Part shown: positions 1-11,654 of the stretch, piece by piece
Layout of the letters: each line of letters opens with the position of its first letter
How positions within the stretch are numbered: position 1 is the stretch's first letter
Source of the DNA: Apophysomyces variabilis
Taxonomy: Eukaryota > Mucoromycota > Mucoromycetes > Mucorales > Mucoraceae
DNA length: 64,000 bases
Direction of reading: 5' to 3'
Assembly (NCBI GenBank): GCA_002749535.1
Contig: MZZL01000393.1
Location: 569,103-633,102, forward strand
Notes under the pieces: model-generated
What the model was told of the DNA's origin: nothing
The model's input: only the letters and a program-made list of their open reading frames with translations
Database searches by the model: none
Program-made: the position numbers and the translations under genes

Positions 1-1615
1 TAGTGTTATCAAACGTCATACTTTGTGCTCGCCATAAGAGGCACCGAGAAAGTCGGTGCCTATACGAGCAATGCTAATCATGCATCCTATGATTAACGAT
101 GTTAAGCATGAACAATTTGTTGCCATATAGCAATCCATACTTTTCATGAAATTTTACTGAGATTAGCAATGTATTGCTGAAACTCGCTGACTTGGCTAGG
201 TTTAAGAAACGTTTTGTTTAGCTCATCATAATCTTCAGTCCAAATCCTGGATCGTTTCCTATTCTCCAACTCTAGTCGCTTGCATCAATTGAACTATGCG
301 ATTGGCCACACTTTATTCGCGTTGCACGGGCGCTGCAAACAATAAGGATTGCGCCGCGTCAGATGCACTGTTCTTTTAGGAAGGAATATTCGGGTGCAGT
401 CTGACAGATAACCCATTCCCTACTGGAAGTACTACCCTTGAAAACTTTTTCTTGATTATCCTGTTTTCATTATTGAGGTCCATCAGTAAAATACCTTATA
501 CGCGATCTGACGTGTCTTTCCGTCTTTAGCGCTTGTGCCAGTTTTCGTATATGAACACTACATTGTCCTGCTTTCAGACAATTGTATTAGGCTTTACTCT
601 GAGCGGCTGCTTTAGCAGGCGTGTTGTTCACACCGGCAAATTAATGAAGCAATTCGAAAAAATACATAGTCCAAAATCCTGCAAGATGTTCTTTTCTATC
701 CATCTTTTGATATCTCTTTCAATCATTAATTTATTTATCGTGAATGTCAATGACCGAAGCATGATAAAAGCTTTTTTTGGCTTATACAAGCATAGAAGGA
801 GCTATCATAGTGCTGACTTACCTTATGCTAACAGAAGGATCTGCGCGTACGAGCACATGAGCAGGGAGGTGGCGCGAGCGGTTTCCCGTGTATATGTCAG
901 TACCGAGAAGGAAACCTCTGCCAAATGCCTTGTAGAATAGACGCCGAAACGTGCCCTGAAAATTGCCAGCCAAAATTGGAAATGAATGGCTTCGAAACGC
1001 ACAGCGTTTGTGGAGAGGTCGAGCAAATCTGTTTCAGAAATTGTTCGATAGAAACAAATATGCCGGTCAGTAATATCAGCTATGACAAGAGGCTGGAGTA
1101 GTCGTTCTTGAGGATAAGCATATTGATTTGGTACGAATGGTCTACATGCCTATGGAGATAACTGCTCGTACGATATGCAACCACAGGAGTAACAGATTCC
1201 TGTCGTAGTGCGTGCTGCAAGAGGACCTACCGAGGCAAAAGCAGTTGTTGGAAAGGCTAATTCCTCGGTTGCTTATTCTGCAGCATAAAGCTTTTTGTCT
1301 AGTTCTTGATGGCAACTCTGAAGAGTAACATATTTCGTGCCCAACAGTGTTAGCAGCCAATTGCCTCTATAGATGTTGATTCATAATGTGGTCTGTTGGA
1401 TTCCCATATGCTACCATTATGAAGTGAAGAAGCGCGTGTCTCCATGCTGATTGAATCGATGAAACTGGGGCTAGTTCGAGTAAACCACACCATCAGAGCG
1501 TTAAACTGCGTCATTTATGTGGAAAATAATGACGTGTCACTCTCACAGCGGGTTATACACCTTTTAAAGGTCCTAAGCCTATATTCCTTTCAATTACACT
1601 CTACGCATAAACGCC
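1..1615. other. Intergenic, no recognisable gene
   Basis: AT-rich sequence with only short open frames on both strands. None shows a recognisable motif or can be joined through splice sites into a plausible protein. It probably holds upstream sequence of SEC11 and possibly decayed repeats. I see no tRNA or rRNA. Confidence 0.5.
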
Positions 1616-2435
1616 ATGTTTGCCGAACTACGTCGGATGAATGCGAGACAGGTACAAACAGAGATAGGCACACACAAAAGGAAGAGGTCATGCTGGTTGG
1701 GATAAACCCTGCCATCGCAGCAGAAACAGGATTAGCATAAAGTGAATGGATACTGGACGCGGCATAAAGAATGACTCTCACTAGGAAGGGGTTGAAAAAA
1801 CGCCCTCATTCCTTCAATAGGTCGCGTTCCAAGTTCTAAACATCTTGTCTATCGCAGCATCCGCTTTGATGATTTGGAAAGGATTAGCTGTCATTACGAA
1901 TACAGAAAGCCCTATTGTCGTTGTTCTCAGTGGAAGCATGGAACCTGCCTTCCACCGTGGTGACTTGCTCTTTCTGGCCCTCCCACAAAATGACCCGGTC
2001 CATGTCAATGATATCTGCGTTTTCAAACTACCAGGTCGAGATATCCCTATTGTGCATCGTGTCATTAAACTTCACGACGAGTAATACATCTAAAAAAGAG
2101 AAGATCACGGTACAAGCATCTCAACGTTTCTTTGTATTAGTGCCAAGACGCAAAAACAGTACTTATTGACCAAAGGCGACAATAATCCAAGCGATGATCG
2201 AGCCTTGTATAACCGGAGACAGATGTGGATTCACAGGGAACATGTAGTGGGCAAAGTGAAAGGGTATGTGTGCACCTAATGTCAAGGTAAAAAGAAAAAA
2301 ACCAACTCATTTGGGCCGTTCTTTAGCTTTGTACCCTACGTGGGTATGGTCACCATCCTAATGAATGATTATCCTTGGCTCAAATTCGTCGTTCTCGGCA
2401 TCCTGGGACTCTTCGTGCTGATTCACCGCGAGTGA
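1616..2435 (+). CDS. SEC11: Signal peptidase complex catalytic subunit SEC11
   Basis: Four exons, 1616-1651, 1821-2080, 2141-2263 and 2327-2435, close in phase to give 175 aa, the usual Sec11 length. This ER membrane serine protease cleaves signal peptides from secretory proteins as part of the signal peptidase complex. An N-terminal membrane anchor (about residues 15-38) precedes the S26-family boxes: SGSMEP with the catalytic Ser at residue 51, IPIVHRV with the catalytic His at 91, and KGDNN with the Asp at 112. A C-terminal hydrophobic stretch follows. The first exon encodes only 12 residues ([12 protein letters not shown]) and was found by searching upstream for an ATG with an in-phase donor. 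The stop lies 234 bp from the convergent PH-domain gene. Confidence 0.95.
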
Positions 2436-2669
2436 TCTTGATTGCAATCAATTTCCATGGATTATGGTGCGTAGCTTATAATAGAAAAGCATCTTGTATC
2501 ATGTTTAACCATGCTTCATACAGAAAGCAATGTAAAAGTGACAGACGGTTTAAAGTAAATAAAAAGAAAAGGGAAAGAAAAGGCAAAGGTTTTATCCAAC
2601 ATTAACAGAAATGACATCAGCATTGATGATATATAATATATATACGTATAAACAAGTAACAGAAGATAT

Positions 2670-5010
2670 CTAATTCCATCGCCTGGATCCTCTTCGATTT
2701 TCCGAACAATCCATTGACCGACGTTGATGTGAATTCTGTGTTTTCTCTGCAACGGCTGATGCGAATGGGGGTGAGGGTAACATCCATGACTGCGGCCGTG
2801 GCTTTTTGGAATCCCAGTGAGAGGTGGCACCCATCCAGGCTTTCATAAGGAATCCATCTTTTTTGTCTGAGCTTGCTGTAGGATAAGCAACGTGTCGATA
2901 TGGCATGGATCCATCGCCTTGAAATGACATGTCAAGCATGGGTGGAACAGGTCCATGGAGAGGAAGGGGTGGGGGTCCCACCATGGGCACCGGTGGTGAT
3001 GCAGGGGCCACAATTGGTAAATTTGGATGATATAAATAGGGTAATGAATCCAGCTGTGTGCGCTGCATAGGTGAACAAGTGTCTTGGACTGACATGCGTT
3101 TGAGTGATTTTTGCAAATCGGCTAAACTCATTTCTTCATCTTGCTCTTCTGGAGGAATCTCTTCATGCGAAGCCTGCACAGCCTGCTTATGAAATGCATC
3201 CATACTATCAGCCTTTGCCAGGGTTTGGAGAGGAGAGGGGGAATTTAATTTGTTGTCCTCCAAAAGAACGGATCGTACCCGGTCCTTTTCAAATGACTGC
3301 GTCCCAGATCGCGGGATAGGATCATTCAAGTTTTGTAATAGACTGTCGCTTTTACTGTTCTGGATGACTTGCACATTTTTTGCACGGATGGAAGCATGAT
3401 ACCGGATGTTGGTGGCTGCTTTGGATTTCGAATCGGGCGAATTCTGACTACCTACTTCATCATCGCATGCCGTTAAAGTGTCCTGAAAGAAATCCATGTT
3501 TAACGTTTCCGGCAAAGATGTCACGCATGCTAACGGCATAGAAAGTTAAAAATAGGACGTATCAAAAATAAATAAGGTGATGTAACTTACCGTGGCCCTC
3601 TGTTCCCATGGGTTTATGCGATATCCAATTCTTGACGTCGTCTGACCTCCGCTTCTTCAACGTCAGACTTGGCCTGTCTTCCAAAGGCATTTCTTTGGCT
3701 GGAATGACCTCATTCTTATTTTTATTATTACTATTATTATCCTCAATGCCATCGCGGCTATTTTTGCTGGAATTGTTGGATCGTTTTGTGCCATTGTTTC
3801 GTGAACGAATCGATCGCCTTGATCCGGCCCTTCGAAGAGGGGAAGTGCGTGCAATTTGTGGCCTTTCATAGGATGTCTGTTGCTGTCGATGCTGTTGTTG
3901 TTGAGATTTCTTTCCCCGGGCACTGATACTAGTCATTTCACTGAAATAGCTCATGTTATCATCTTCCGGAATACTTTCAATGGGAGGAGGTGTCGTTTTA
4001 ATGTTTGGATCGTTTGCCGCCAATTGTTCCAGTGACTTCCGCCACTCATCAATCCATTGAAGTTTTTCAACGGACAAAGCGGGTGGCCGATATTTTCTCT
4101 CGTATTCTTTATCTGAGTGTATTTCACGATGAGGCAAGGAAGGTTGCTGTATATAGGATGGATGACCGTTTGGGGAGGTGGGTATTGTTCGTGGAAATAA
4201 AATAGGATCGATATCAGAATGAAGAGGGTATGTCTGCAAAGTGGGAACGTTGGTGTTTAGGGGTGTCACACGGTGCAGCGGGGGATGTCGTGGATGTGTA
4301 TCGTGAAACAAATGTAGCTGATTTTGGTTCTCAGGCATCTGTAGCTCCTCTTGTTGATGTTGTTGAAGCACCTGATTTCGAATTGCTTGTGCAAATTTCC
4401 ACATTTTGGTGAGCACAAATAGCCAACGTTCAAGGTCCTTTTCTTTTTGTGCTTTCATAACATAACATTGACCATTGTACGTCCGTATACAGAAACATCT
4501 AGATTTTGGAATAGAAGGAGAAAAGGGGGATTTGAAGGTGTTTTGTTTCTTTGATGGTTTCAGCACAGTGATGGCGCAAATATTGACAATATCAACAGTC
4601 CATTTGGGTAGCTGGTAATAGCTTGCCATAACTGGTGTAGAACTATGCAAATCCATGTCGGCTATTCGGAGCGCCCGATTTTTAGGTGTAGCCAGAAGAG
4701 GAGAGGTGAGCGAAGTGGTAAATGAAGCGGATGGTTGAAGGTGGCTGAGTTGGAGTGTGATATCGTTAGGTGCATCCACAGGTGTATCTGGCGGTAATTT
4801 TACTTTTCGTGTGGAGAGACACGTAAATTGAGTGCCGTCAAAGCGGAATAATCGTCGCTGCCATTGTTTCTTTTCTGTACGTAGATAAAGATGGCCTTCA
4901 AACACAGGTGCGGTTGCTGGCACCTCTTGGGTATCGTTCGTAATTAATGCCGCGGGATCTCGGATGGATTCCATCGCGAAAGGCGAACTTGGCATGTCAT
5001 TGTGAGCCAT
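2670..5010 (-). CDS. PH-domain protein with long disordered regions
   Basis: Two exons on the minus strand, 5010-3591 and 3529-2670, joined across a 61-nt intron (GTAAG donor, TTAG acceptor), give 759 aa. Residues about 35-215 look like a pleckstrin homology domain: FEGHLYLRTEKKQWQRRLFR at the start and an amphipathic helix ending KDLERWLFVLTKMW, with a long insertion between. The remainder is Gln/Asn/Ser-rich, with a basic Arg/Asn stretch after the PH part and proline-rich segments near the end. A role in membrane-proximal signalling is inferred only from the PH fold; I do not recognise the full-length protein. I chose the ATG giving MAHNDMPSS because the longer in-frame extension is hydrophobic and lacks a better context. 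The C-terminal 50 residues are uncertain because another frame is also open there. Confidence 0.75.
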
Positions 5011-6783
5011 TCGCACGTACAGCAAAAAGTTGAGAGGGAGAAATAACACTTGTAGAGAAGGAAAAGGAGAAATGAAATCGAGACCCGAGCCCGCTTTATT
5101 GGTTCCTTTGTCGTCATCAGGACAACTAATAAAGGAAATTTGTCACTACGAAGCCCTTTAAAAAGATAAGACTTGCCATACTACATCCTTGTGAGTATCA
5201 GATGTACCGACATCTCTTTCTTTTCCTGCTAATTTTACTGTTTTATTTTACTTTTTAAACTTCTTAATTATAAACAATTGAAATGGACTGTATTATGCAT
5301 ACATTGAGTGTAGGAAACTCTTCTTTAGCCAGAATGTATTGCTGGAGATGTTGATAAAGACTACACCATGCATGAATGTTTGCATTATCTCCAATTTGGT
5401 GTCCTCTGTACAGCCCAATTCGTGACAGATCGCCTTTCATCGGTAATACAATGAAAAGAAAAGCAAGCGACTTAAAGGCACATTCATCTGAGTTAATAAA
5501 GTGAGCCCACTTTTTGGTTCAGTGACACCCACGATGCGCTGGGTGCACATGATCGTTTCTCGGCTTTCCGCGGTGAGGATTTTCGAAATGTAGAATGCTT
5601 TTGCTTCCCTAGTGTATTGTTACTTTGTGGTTCCCCCATTTATTTAGTGAATGCTGATTATCATTAGCAATCAAATCACCCTGTAGATGTAGGGAGAGTA
5701 CCTTGCTACGGGTAAAATGGTAGAAATGTGTATTGAACGGAGATACACATGATGACTAGTGACCAAGCAGAAAAGCGGTCAAAAAAACTTCTTTTTCGTA
5801 ATTGTCTGGAAATGAATAGAAGCAATGTTGATCCCAGTTTGGCGACTCGGTTCTCATCCACTTTTTTAGGAAAGAGACGACGGGTTCTTGCAGCGATCTC
5901 CGCTTTCATGTATCACCATCGCCTGAGCCAGAGGAACACATAGTATGACAGGAAATTCAATCTGCCCCATCGGTGAACAACCTATACATTATCCGGCATT
6001 CCGGAGGATCCATTGCAGAAGACAGGTGAACTTCGGGAACCTGGCATGAAAATACCCGTTTTCATTATCTTGATATGTACCGACGATAGGTACTTGTGTA
6101 TGATAAACACCATTGTATGAAAATATAATCAAACACAAAGCTTTCTCTTTCTATTCGTGCTGCATTACCCATATTGTCGAGTAAAACCTTCACGGACATG
6201 GATCGGCCGTTTATTTGTGTTATCTAGTCAGTTAATCGATGTTTGAAGGAACGTCCGATCCGCTATGCCTCCTTGGCTTATAGTCTTTTATGACAATCCT
6301 GTTTGTTGGGAAAATATAACTATGGTTATGACAACACATACTTCTATTTCTGTGCAAACCGTCGCATAGTCACGGCACAAGGATATGAGAGTCTTTACCT
6401 TTTTGGATGGTGCCTCGGTGGCACTTCATCTTTTACTATGAACACAATACCATTTGACAGTAAAAAGAAAAGAAGTCTTTTCACCTAGAATGTCTGATAG
6501 TGCACAGCAGCAAAACCTGAAACAGAAATTTTTGCCTGTACCTGTTTTAGCATGCTTTTGTTTCCTCATGCATGACTTGGAAGGTACCTTGGCAACTTTT
6601 GATAAGTGCATAACCGCAGCGGAGCAAGAAGGCTTTTCTTTTTGCAACGTTGCACTGCACTACGGCTTTTCTGAATACCAGCTCAATAACATATCTGTCT
6701 TTGGCTTTTTCTTTTCATTCTTTTTTTCCCCCCTTTCACCCGTCATTGGCACTGGCATTTGACACACTTGACGTGTTGGAAAC
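5011..6783. other. Intergenic, no recognisable gene
   Basis: AT-rich spacer between the head of the PH-domain gene (minus) and the AIG1-type GTPase (plus), so it should hold both promoters. Short open frames of 60-100 codons occur but none resembles a known protein or extends through credible splice sites. Confidence 0.5.
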
Positions 6784-7851
6784 ATGATGACATTTTCGCC
6801 CTCCAGTTCGACCAAATCACGACGCTCCTCCCAAGCGCCAGAACAAACAACACACGTAGTCTCGGCTCTTGGGTACGTTGGCACAGGAAAGTCTAGTTTA
6901 CTGAATGCCATGGCCGGTGAACATGTGTTTGAAACTGGGACGGGTTCGGTATGAAAAAATCCAGCTACCTTTTGCTTTTTCTATTTTTTGTCTTTTACAG
7001 TGAAACTTATATCTATTTTTTGTTACGCAGGCCACTACAATTGCTGTGAGGGGCGAAGTACGAGAATGGAAAAATGCACCTATACCCAAAAATGTCCATC
7101 TGATTGATACCCCCGGGTTAAGTGATTCAGTATATGATCGACAGGCTGTTCAGGAAATGATCCGATATTTCAAGACCTTACAATATGGTGTTAGCTCGTT
7201 TCTGCTAGTTTTCAGCATCGACGATATCCGGTATGCTGATGATTTTGCAACACAGTGCGTTTTTGCTGATTGATGTTATGCCTCATAAAGGCTAGATGCA
7301 TATACGCAAAACATGCTGCATTTGTTTCAGCAATTGCTGGGGAAGGGTTTCTGGGACTTTGTAGTCATTGTGTTTACCAATGTGGACGAAGACAGACGAG
7401 ACGAACTGGAAGATAACATTGAGGCAGTACTAGATCCACAAGGTAAAAAAGAAAAAAAAGAAAAAGAGAAGAAAAAAAAAGAAAGGGAAAGAGAGAAAGA
7501 GATCAAGAATAAGAGGACGGAACAACGGCTGACCATACGCTGATCAATATAGAGGGCTTCGTATCGGAAATCCGTCGGATATACAAACTGTCAGCACGTT
7601 CATTCGTCCCCAGCGTCGTATTTACGTCAACCCAAAATGTTCGTGTGAGTAGTTATACGCAAAAACATATGCGTGAATTATACTATGCCGTTGCACAATG
7701 CGAGGCACGCAATGAGAACAAGAGATTTACTTGTCCATGGCTGCGGCAAATTCTCTCTTTGCCGACCGATGAACAAAAGACCAACTTTATCAGTCAGAGT
7801 ATCCGGGAGACATGGGCTGCCATGACGGCTAATGTCTGTCAGCTTCAGTAA
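6784..7851 (+). CDS. AIG1-type (IAN/GIMAP-like) GTPase
   Basis: Exons 6784-6948, 7031-7254, 7291-7442 and 7553-7851 give 279 aa. The G domain is clear: P-loop GYVGTGKS at residues 30-37, a Thr-rich switch I (GSATTIAV), G3 in the context HLIDTPGLSD, and a G4-like VFTNVDED. This order and the DTPGLSD box match the AIG1 family, which in plants and animals acts in immunity and organelle or membrane homeostasis. No transmembrane segment is visible. The second intron (7255-7290) is only 36 nt with a GTGCGT donor, but reading through it gives an early stop. The stop codon lies 120 bp upstream of the phosphate permease on the same strand. Function in fungi is unknown. Confidence 0.85.
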
Positions 7852-7971
7852 AACTATTCTCTCAATGTACGCTCTTTTACTTTTACCCCAGTAGTTTCAG
7901 TGAACCGGCTAAGGTCATGAAAATGAAACAATTTGAAACAAATTAAAAAACATATACTCTTCCCTCTCTTT

Positions 7972-10661
7972 ATGAAATTCGCACACTCTCTTGTGTTGAA
8001 TGCCGTTCCGGAATGGATCGACCAATACGTAGAGTAAGTTCTTTGAGCAAACAGACTGTAAAATAGGGAAGGGTTGCGCAGTCTGAAATGTCGAAATTTT
8101 TAGCTATGACCACTTGAAAAAAATCGTTTACCAAGTTGAACGTACCCAGGTCCAACAACAGGCTTCCGATCAACTTGGCTCTGTAGAAGAAGGATACCTC
8201 GCATCGCCTCCAACGTCGTCTGTATCCCAACACAACAGGTCGTTATTCACTACCGCATTAAATGACCAGTCCTTAAAGATTATGCGATTCTTCGTAAACA
8301 AAGAAAAAGAGCTCCTAGACGAGGCCAGTTGTATATGCGCTCAATACGAGAAACTCGATTTTGTCCATGCTAATATGAGCATGTCTGTAACCGATCAAGA
8401 AAAGTGTCAATCAATAGCATGCAGTCATAGAAGCTCGACCAAGATGAACACAGCTGCAACAAGATCATGTCAAACCCACAGCATGAATCAATTTATGCAG
8501 CGGCTACTCGATGTCGTAAAAATTACCAAGTCCAAAAATTGTTCGCTTCCAGACAATCAGAAGCAAGCCAATGGTTTCGACACCTTCGGAATGGATTGCG
8601 CTTCAACTTATATTGAATTGCGCGAATTGCAAAGATACGTGCAGCTAAACAAGACTGCATTTGAGAAGATCCTGAAAAAATGGGATAAATTGACTGGGGA
8701 AGACCTGCGGAACACGTACTATGATAGAGTGGTCCTCTTTGCTGTACCATTTCGCCAGGGTTGCTTGGCTGCCATTGAAGCAGCAGCAGAGAATATTGAA
8801 AGCATGTTTGCCACGGTTTTCACCCAAGGTGATGTACATATTGCGAAAAAAGATTTGCAAAAACGATTACAAAACCATGTCGAATTCAAGCGAAACACAG
8901 TGTGGAAAGATATGATCGGGCAGGAACGGATGACAAGGGACGCATGCGCTGTGGATCCTCAAAGTCAACCTGGAGTTACTCTATTCGGCTATTTTATCAG
9001 AAGACGCACTTTGATCGATGTGGCTCTATTTACATTGAGCCTGATCGTCTACATCGTTCTTATGTGCAAAGACGCTCTGGAAACAAAAGAAGCAAGCCGA
9101 TGTCTGGCCTTGCTGCTCTTTGCTGTCCTTCTGTGGGCATTTGAGGTAAAGATCAAAGAGAAAAATCTCGACAATACCATGGTCCTGACACTCGCGAATT
9201 TTCGAACTCTTTTAGTGTATCCCGCTTTATGCGACCGCTTACTTAATTCCTTTGTTGATTGTCCCAATGGATATTATCAAGTTAGAAGGCCTTCAGGGTG
9301 ACTCCAATGCTGCAGCTGTAGCGGATGCTGTACTTTCAAGCATGTTCAATGGGACGATCCTGATACTGCTTGGCGGATTTTCTATTGCTGCTGCTTTAAG
9401 CAAGCATGGGATCGCTCAAGCATTTGTAACACTTGTCCTTCATTGGGCTGGAACAAGGCCGCGGTGGGTCATTCTCGTCAACATGTATCTGGCCGCTTTT
9501 CTAAGCATGTGGATAAGCAACGTGGCGGCACCCGTCTTGTGCTTTTCGCTTATTCAGGTAATTTCTATCTATTATAGCATCATTGGAGATCATACACAGT
9601 TCAACATTTTTCTTATGAACATAGCCAATTTTGCGCACATTGCCACCCGATTCGACTGTCGGACAGTGTCTTATCATGGGCATTTCGCTGGCAAGTTGTA
9701 TAGGTGGCCTGGCGTCCCCTATCTCGTCTCCACAAAACATTGTTGCTATGCAGCTAATGGATCCTCGCCCTGGATGGGGCCTATGGTTTGCAGCTTCCCT
9801 TCCGATTTCCTTCGTCACGATAACAGTGACTTGGGTCCTACTACTGCTGTATTTCCGTCCGAGTAATACGACTCGCATTCGTCGAATCAAGGGCAACAAG
9901 CGTCCAAGGCCTACCATGTCCCAGATATGGGTAATCCTTGTCTGTTTTGGTACCATTGCATTATGGTGTACAGAGTCGAAAATGACAGAGTTTTGGGGAA
10001 ACAATGGTGTTATCGCGTTCATTCCCTTTTTGCTTTTCTTTGGCACCCATGTATTAACACAATCGGATCTCAACAATTTCTTATGGTCCGTAGTCCTGTT
10101 GGCTCAGGGAGGCATGGCTCTCGGATTTGCTGTAGAGAAATCTGGGTTACTGGATATTATTGGACATCGCATTGCTCAGCATGCGCAGCAGCTCCGCCCA
10201 CTACAGATTCTGTTCGTCTTTGGTGGGTTGGTGCTGGTGTTCGCAACATTCGTGAGCCACACTGTAGCAGCATTAATTATCTTGCCGATTGTAAAGCAGG
10301 TGGGCGAACAATTGCCGAAACCACATCCAGATCTTCTTGTCATGGTAAAAGCTGCAGTTGGATGACACGTTTTCCTATGCTTATATTTCCGTTCAACTAT
10401 AGGGCACAGCATTTGTATCATCAGTGGCTATGGGTCTACCGGTATCGGGGTAGCATCAAACTTTTGGGCTAGAAACAATCATGGATAACCCAATCTCTTG
10501 ATAGATTCCCCAACATGAACGCTATTATGCAAGAAGACGCGATCGGGAAAAAGTACCTTCAAACCAGAGATTTTATATTCTGTGGCATCCCGGCTTCTAT
10601 TCTGTCAGCCATCATCACCATCCTATTAGCATACACTGTCATTTGGAACATAGGTCTTTAG
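7972..10661 (+). CDS. PHO91: SPX-domain low-affinity phosphate transporter (PHO87/PHO90/PHO91 class)
   Basis: Six exons, 7972-8033, 8104-9145, 9216-9557, 9625-10356, 10403-10449 and 10505-10661, give 793 aa. The N-terminal SPX domain (start MKFAHSLVLNAVPEW, then DYDHLKKIVYQ with the Lys-rich inositol-phosphate-sensing face) runs to about residue 280. A permease of the ArsB/NhaD-SLC13 superfamily follows, with about 10-12 hydrophobic segments. Landmarks include SNVAAPVL, SCIGGLASPISSPQN, FVSHTVAALIILP and GLPVSGFPNMNA. In yeast these proteins move phosphate across the plasma or vacuolar membrane under SPX control; which membrane applies here cannot be told. Intron 4 uses a weak GTTGGA donor, yet only this donor restores the conserved frame. 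The gene ends 32 bp from the end of the convergent ARPC3 gene. Confidence 0.93.
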
Positions 10662-10693
10662 ATCCTTTGTTTAAGGAATGGAAAAATGAATAT

Positions 10694-11417
10694 CTAAAGG
10701 CTAAGGTTCATAAACTTTCTTTTCTGAAAGCACAGCCACCATTTGCTGGGCTTTCCATCCACGTATATCTGCTCAACCAATCGAGTAACTAATTCCTGAC
10801 GCAGTTGCTGAACGTATTGTCGCATTTGATCTAGTTCGGATACTGATCAGCAACTAATATACGCATACTCTGGCACATTTTCTTTACCAGCTTGGAGTCT
10901 ATCTGTGGGAGGCGCATACATCGCATTCAATGGGAAGTTTGGGTCTCCAGGAATAGCAAAGTTGGATACTGCCAAAGTTTGTAATTGTTTCGTTGCTTCA
11001 CCTTGTGGTGTTGCCTTGTTTAGCTTTCCCAAACACTCAGAAATGAATAGGATGAGATAGATCAACACACGGTCAGCGTTGCCTTTGATTTCGAAATTAC
11101 GGAACAGACAGTTGGCCCGGAAAAGTGACAGTGCCTCGTCTATGATATCTTCTGTACCAGCATCGGCTACCAAAACATACCGCTCAATTTCCTCGCGAAC
11201 TAGCTACCGGTTTAACTTACCAAACGGCGCGATACCTCGAAACTTGGTTTTCACGGGCAACAGAAACAAGTTGCCGATGGACTGAAAGTCACCGTCATTG
11301 AACTGAGAATGGTAGGCCTAATGATGGCAGCACACGGAAAATGGGTGACAAGAGATGAGAAGGAAATAGAACTGCGTTGGGTAAAATGCAAGTAAGTCTG
11401 TCATTACTTACCGGCAT
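10694..11417 (-). CDS. ARC18: Arp2/3 complex subunit 3 (ARPC3)
   Basis: Minus-strand exons 11417-11412, 11317-11221, 11166-10888 and 10842-10694 give 176 aa, matching the family length of about 178. It is a small subunit of the Arp2/3 complex, which nucleates branched actin filaments at endocytic sites. Conserved landmarks are the MPAYHS-like start, [36 protein letters not shown], a [10 protein letters not shown] segment and the C-terminal [16 protein letters not shown]. The first coding exon holds only the Met and Pro codons (6 nt). ARPC3 is divergent from the F-box/DUSP gene across 237 bp, which must hold both promoters. Confidence 0.96.
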
Positions 11418-11654
11418 GGATGTACTATGGAAAACAAACGAGTTCAATAAGCCTGTATCAAACACTAGCACTTCAACCTACCGAATGCTATGTGTTCAGG
11501 AGGGAAGTGAACAAAAGGATATACACACAAACGCAGTTTCTTGTCCTTTCCAACCCAGCATTTCAGACGCTCGGCTAATTAAACCACCGCTAACTGGTTC
11601 ATCACCCTTTTTTAAAAAGCTGCGTTTGCTTTGTTTTTCGTTTTCTCCACAACC

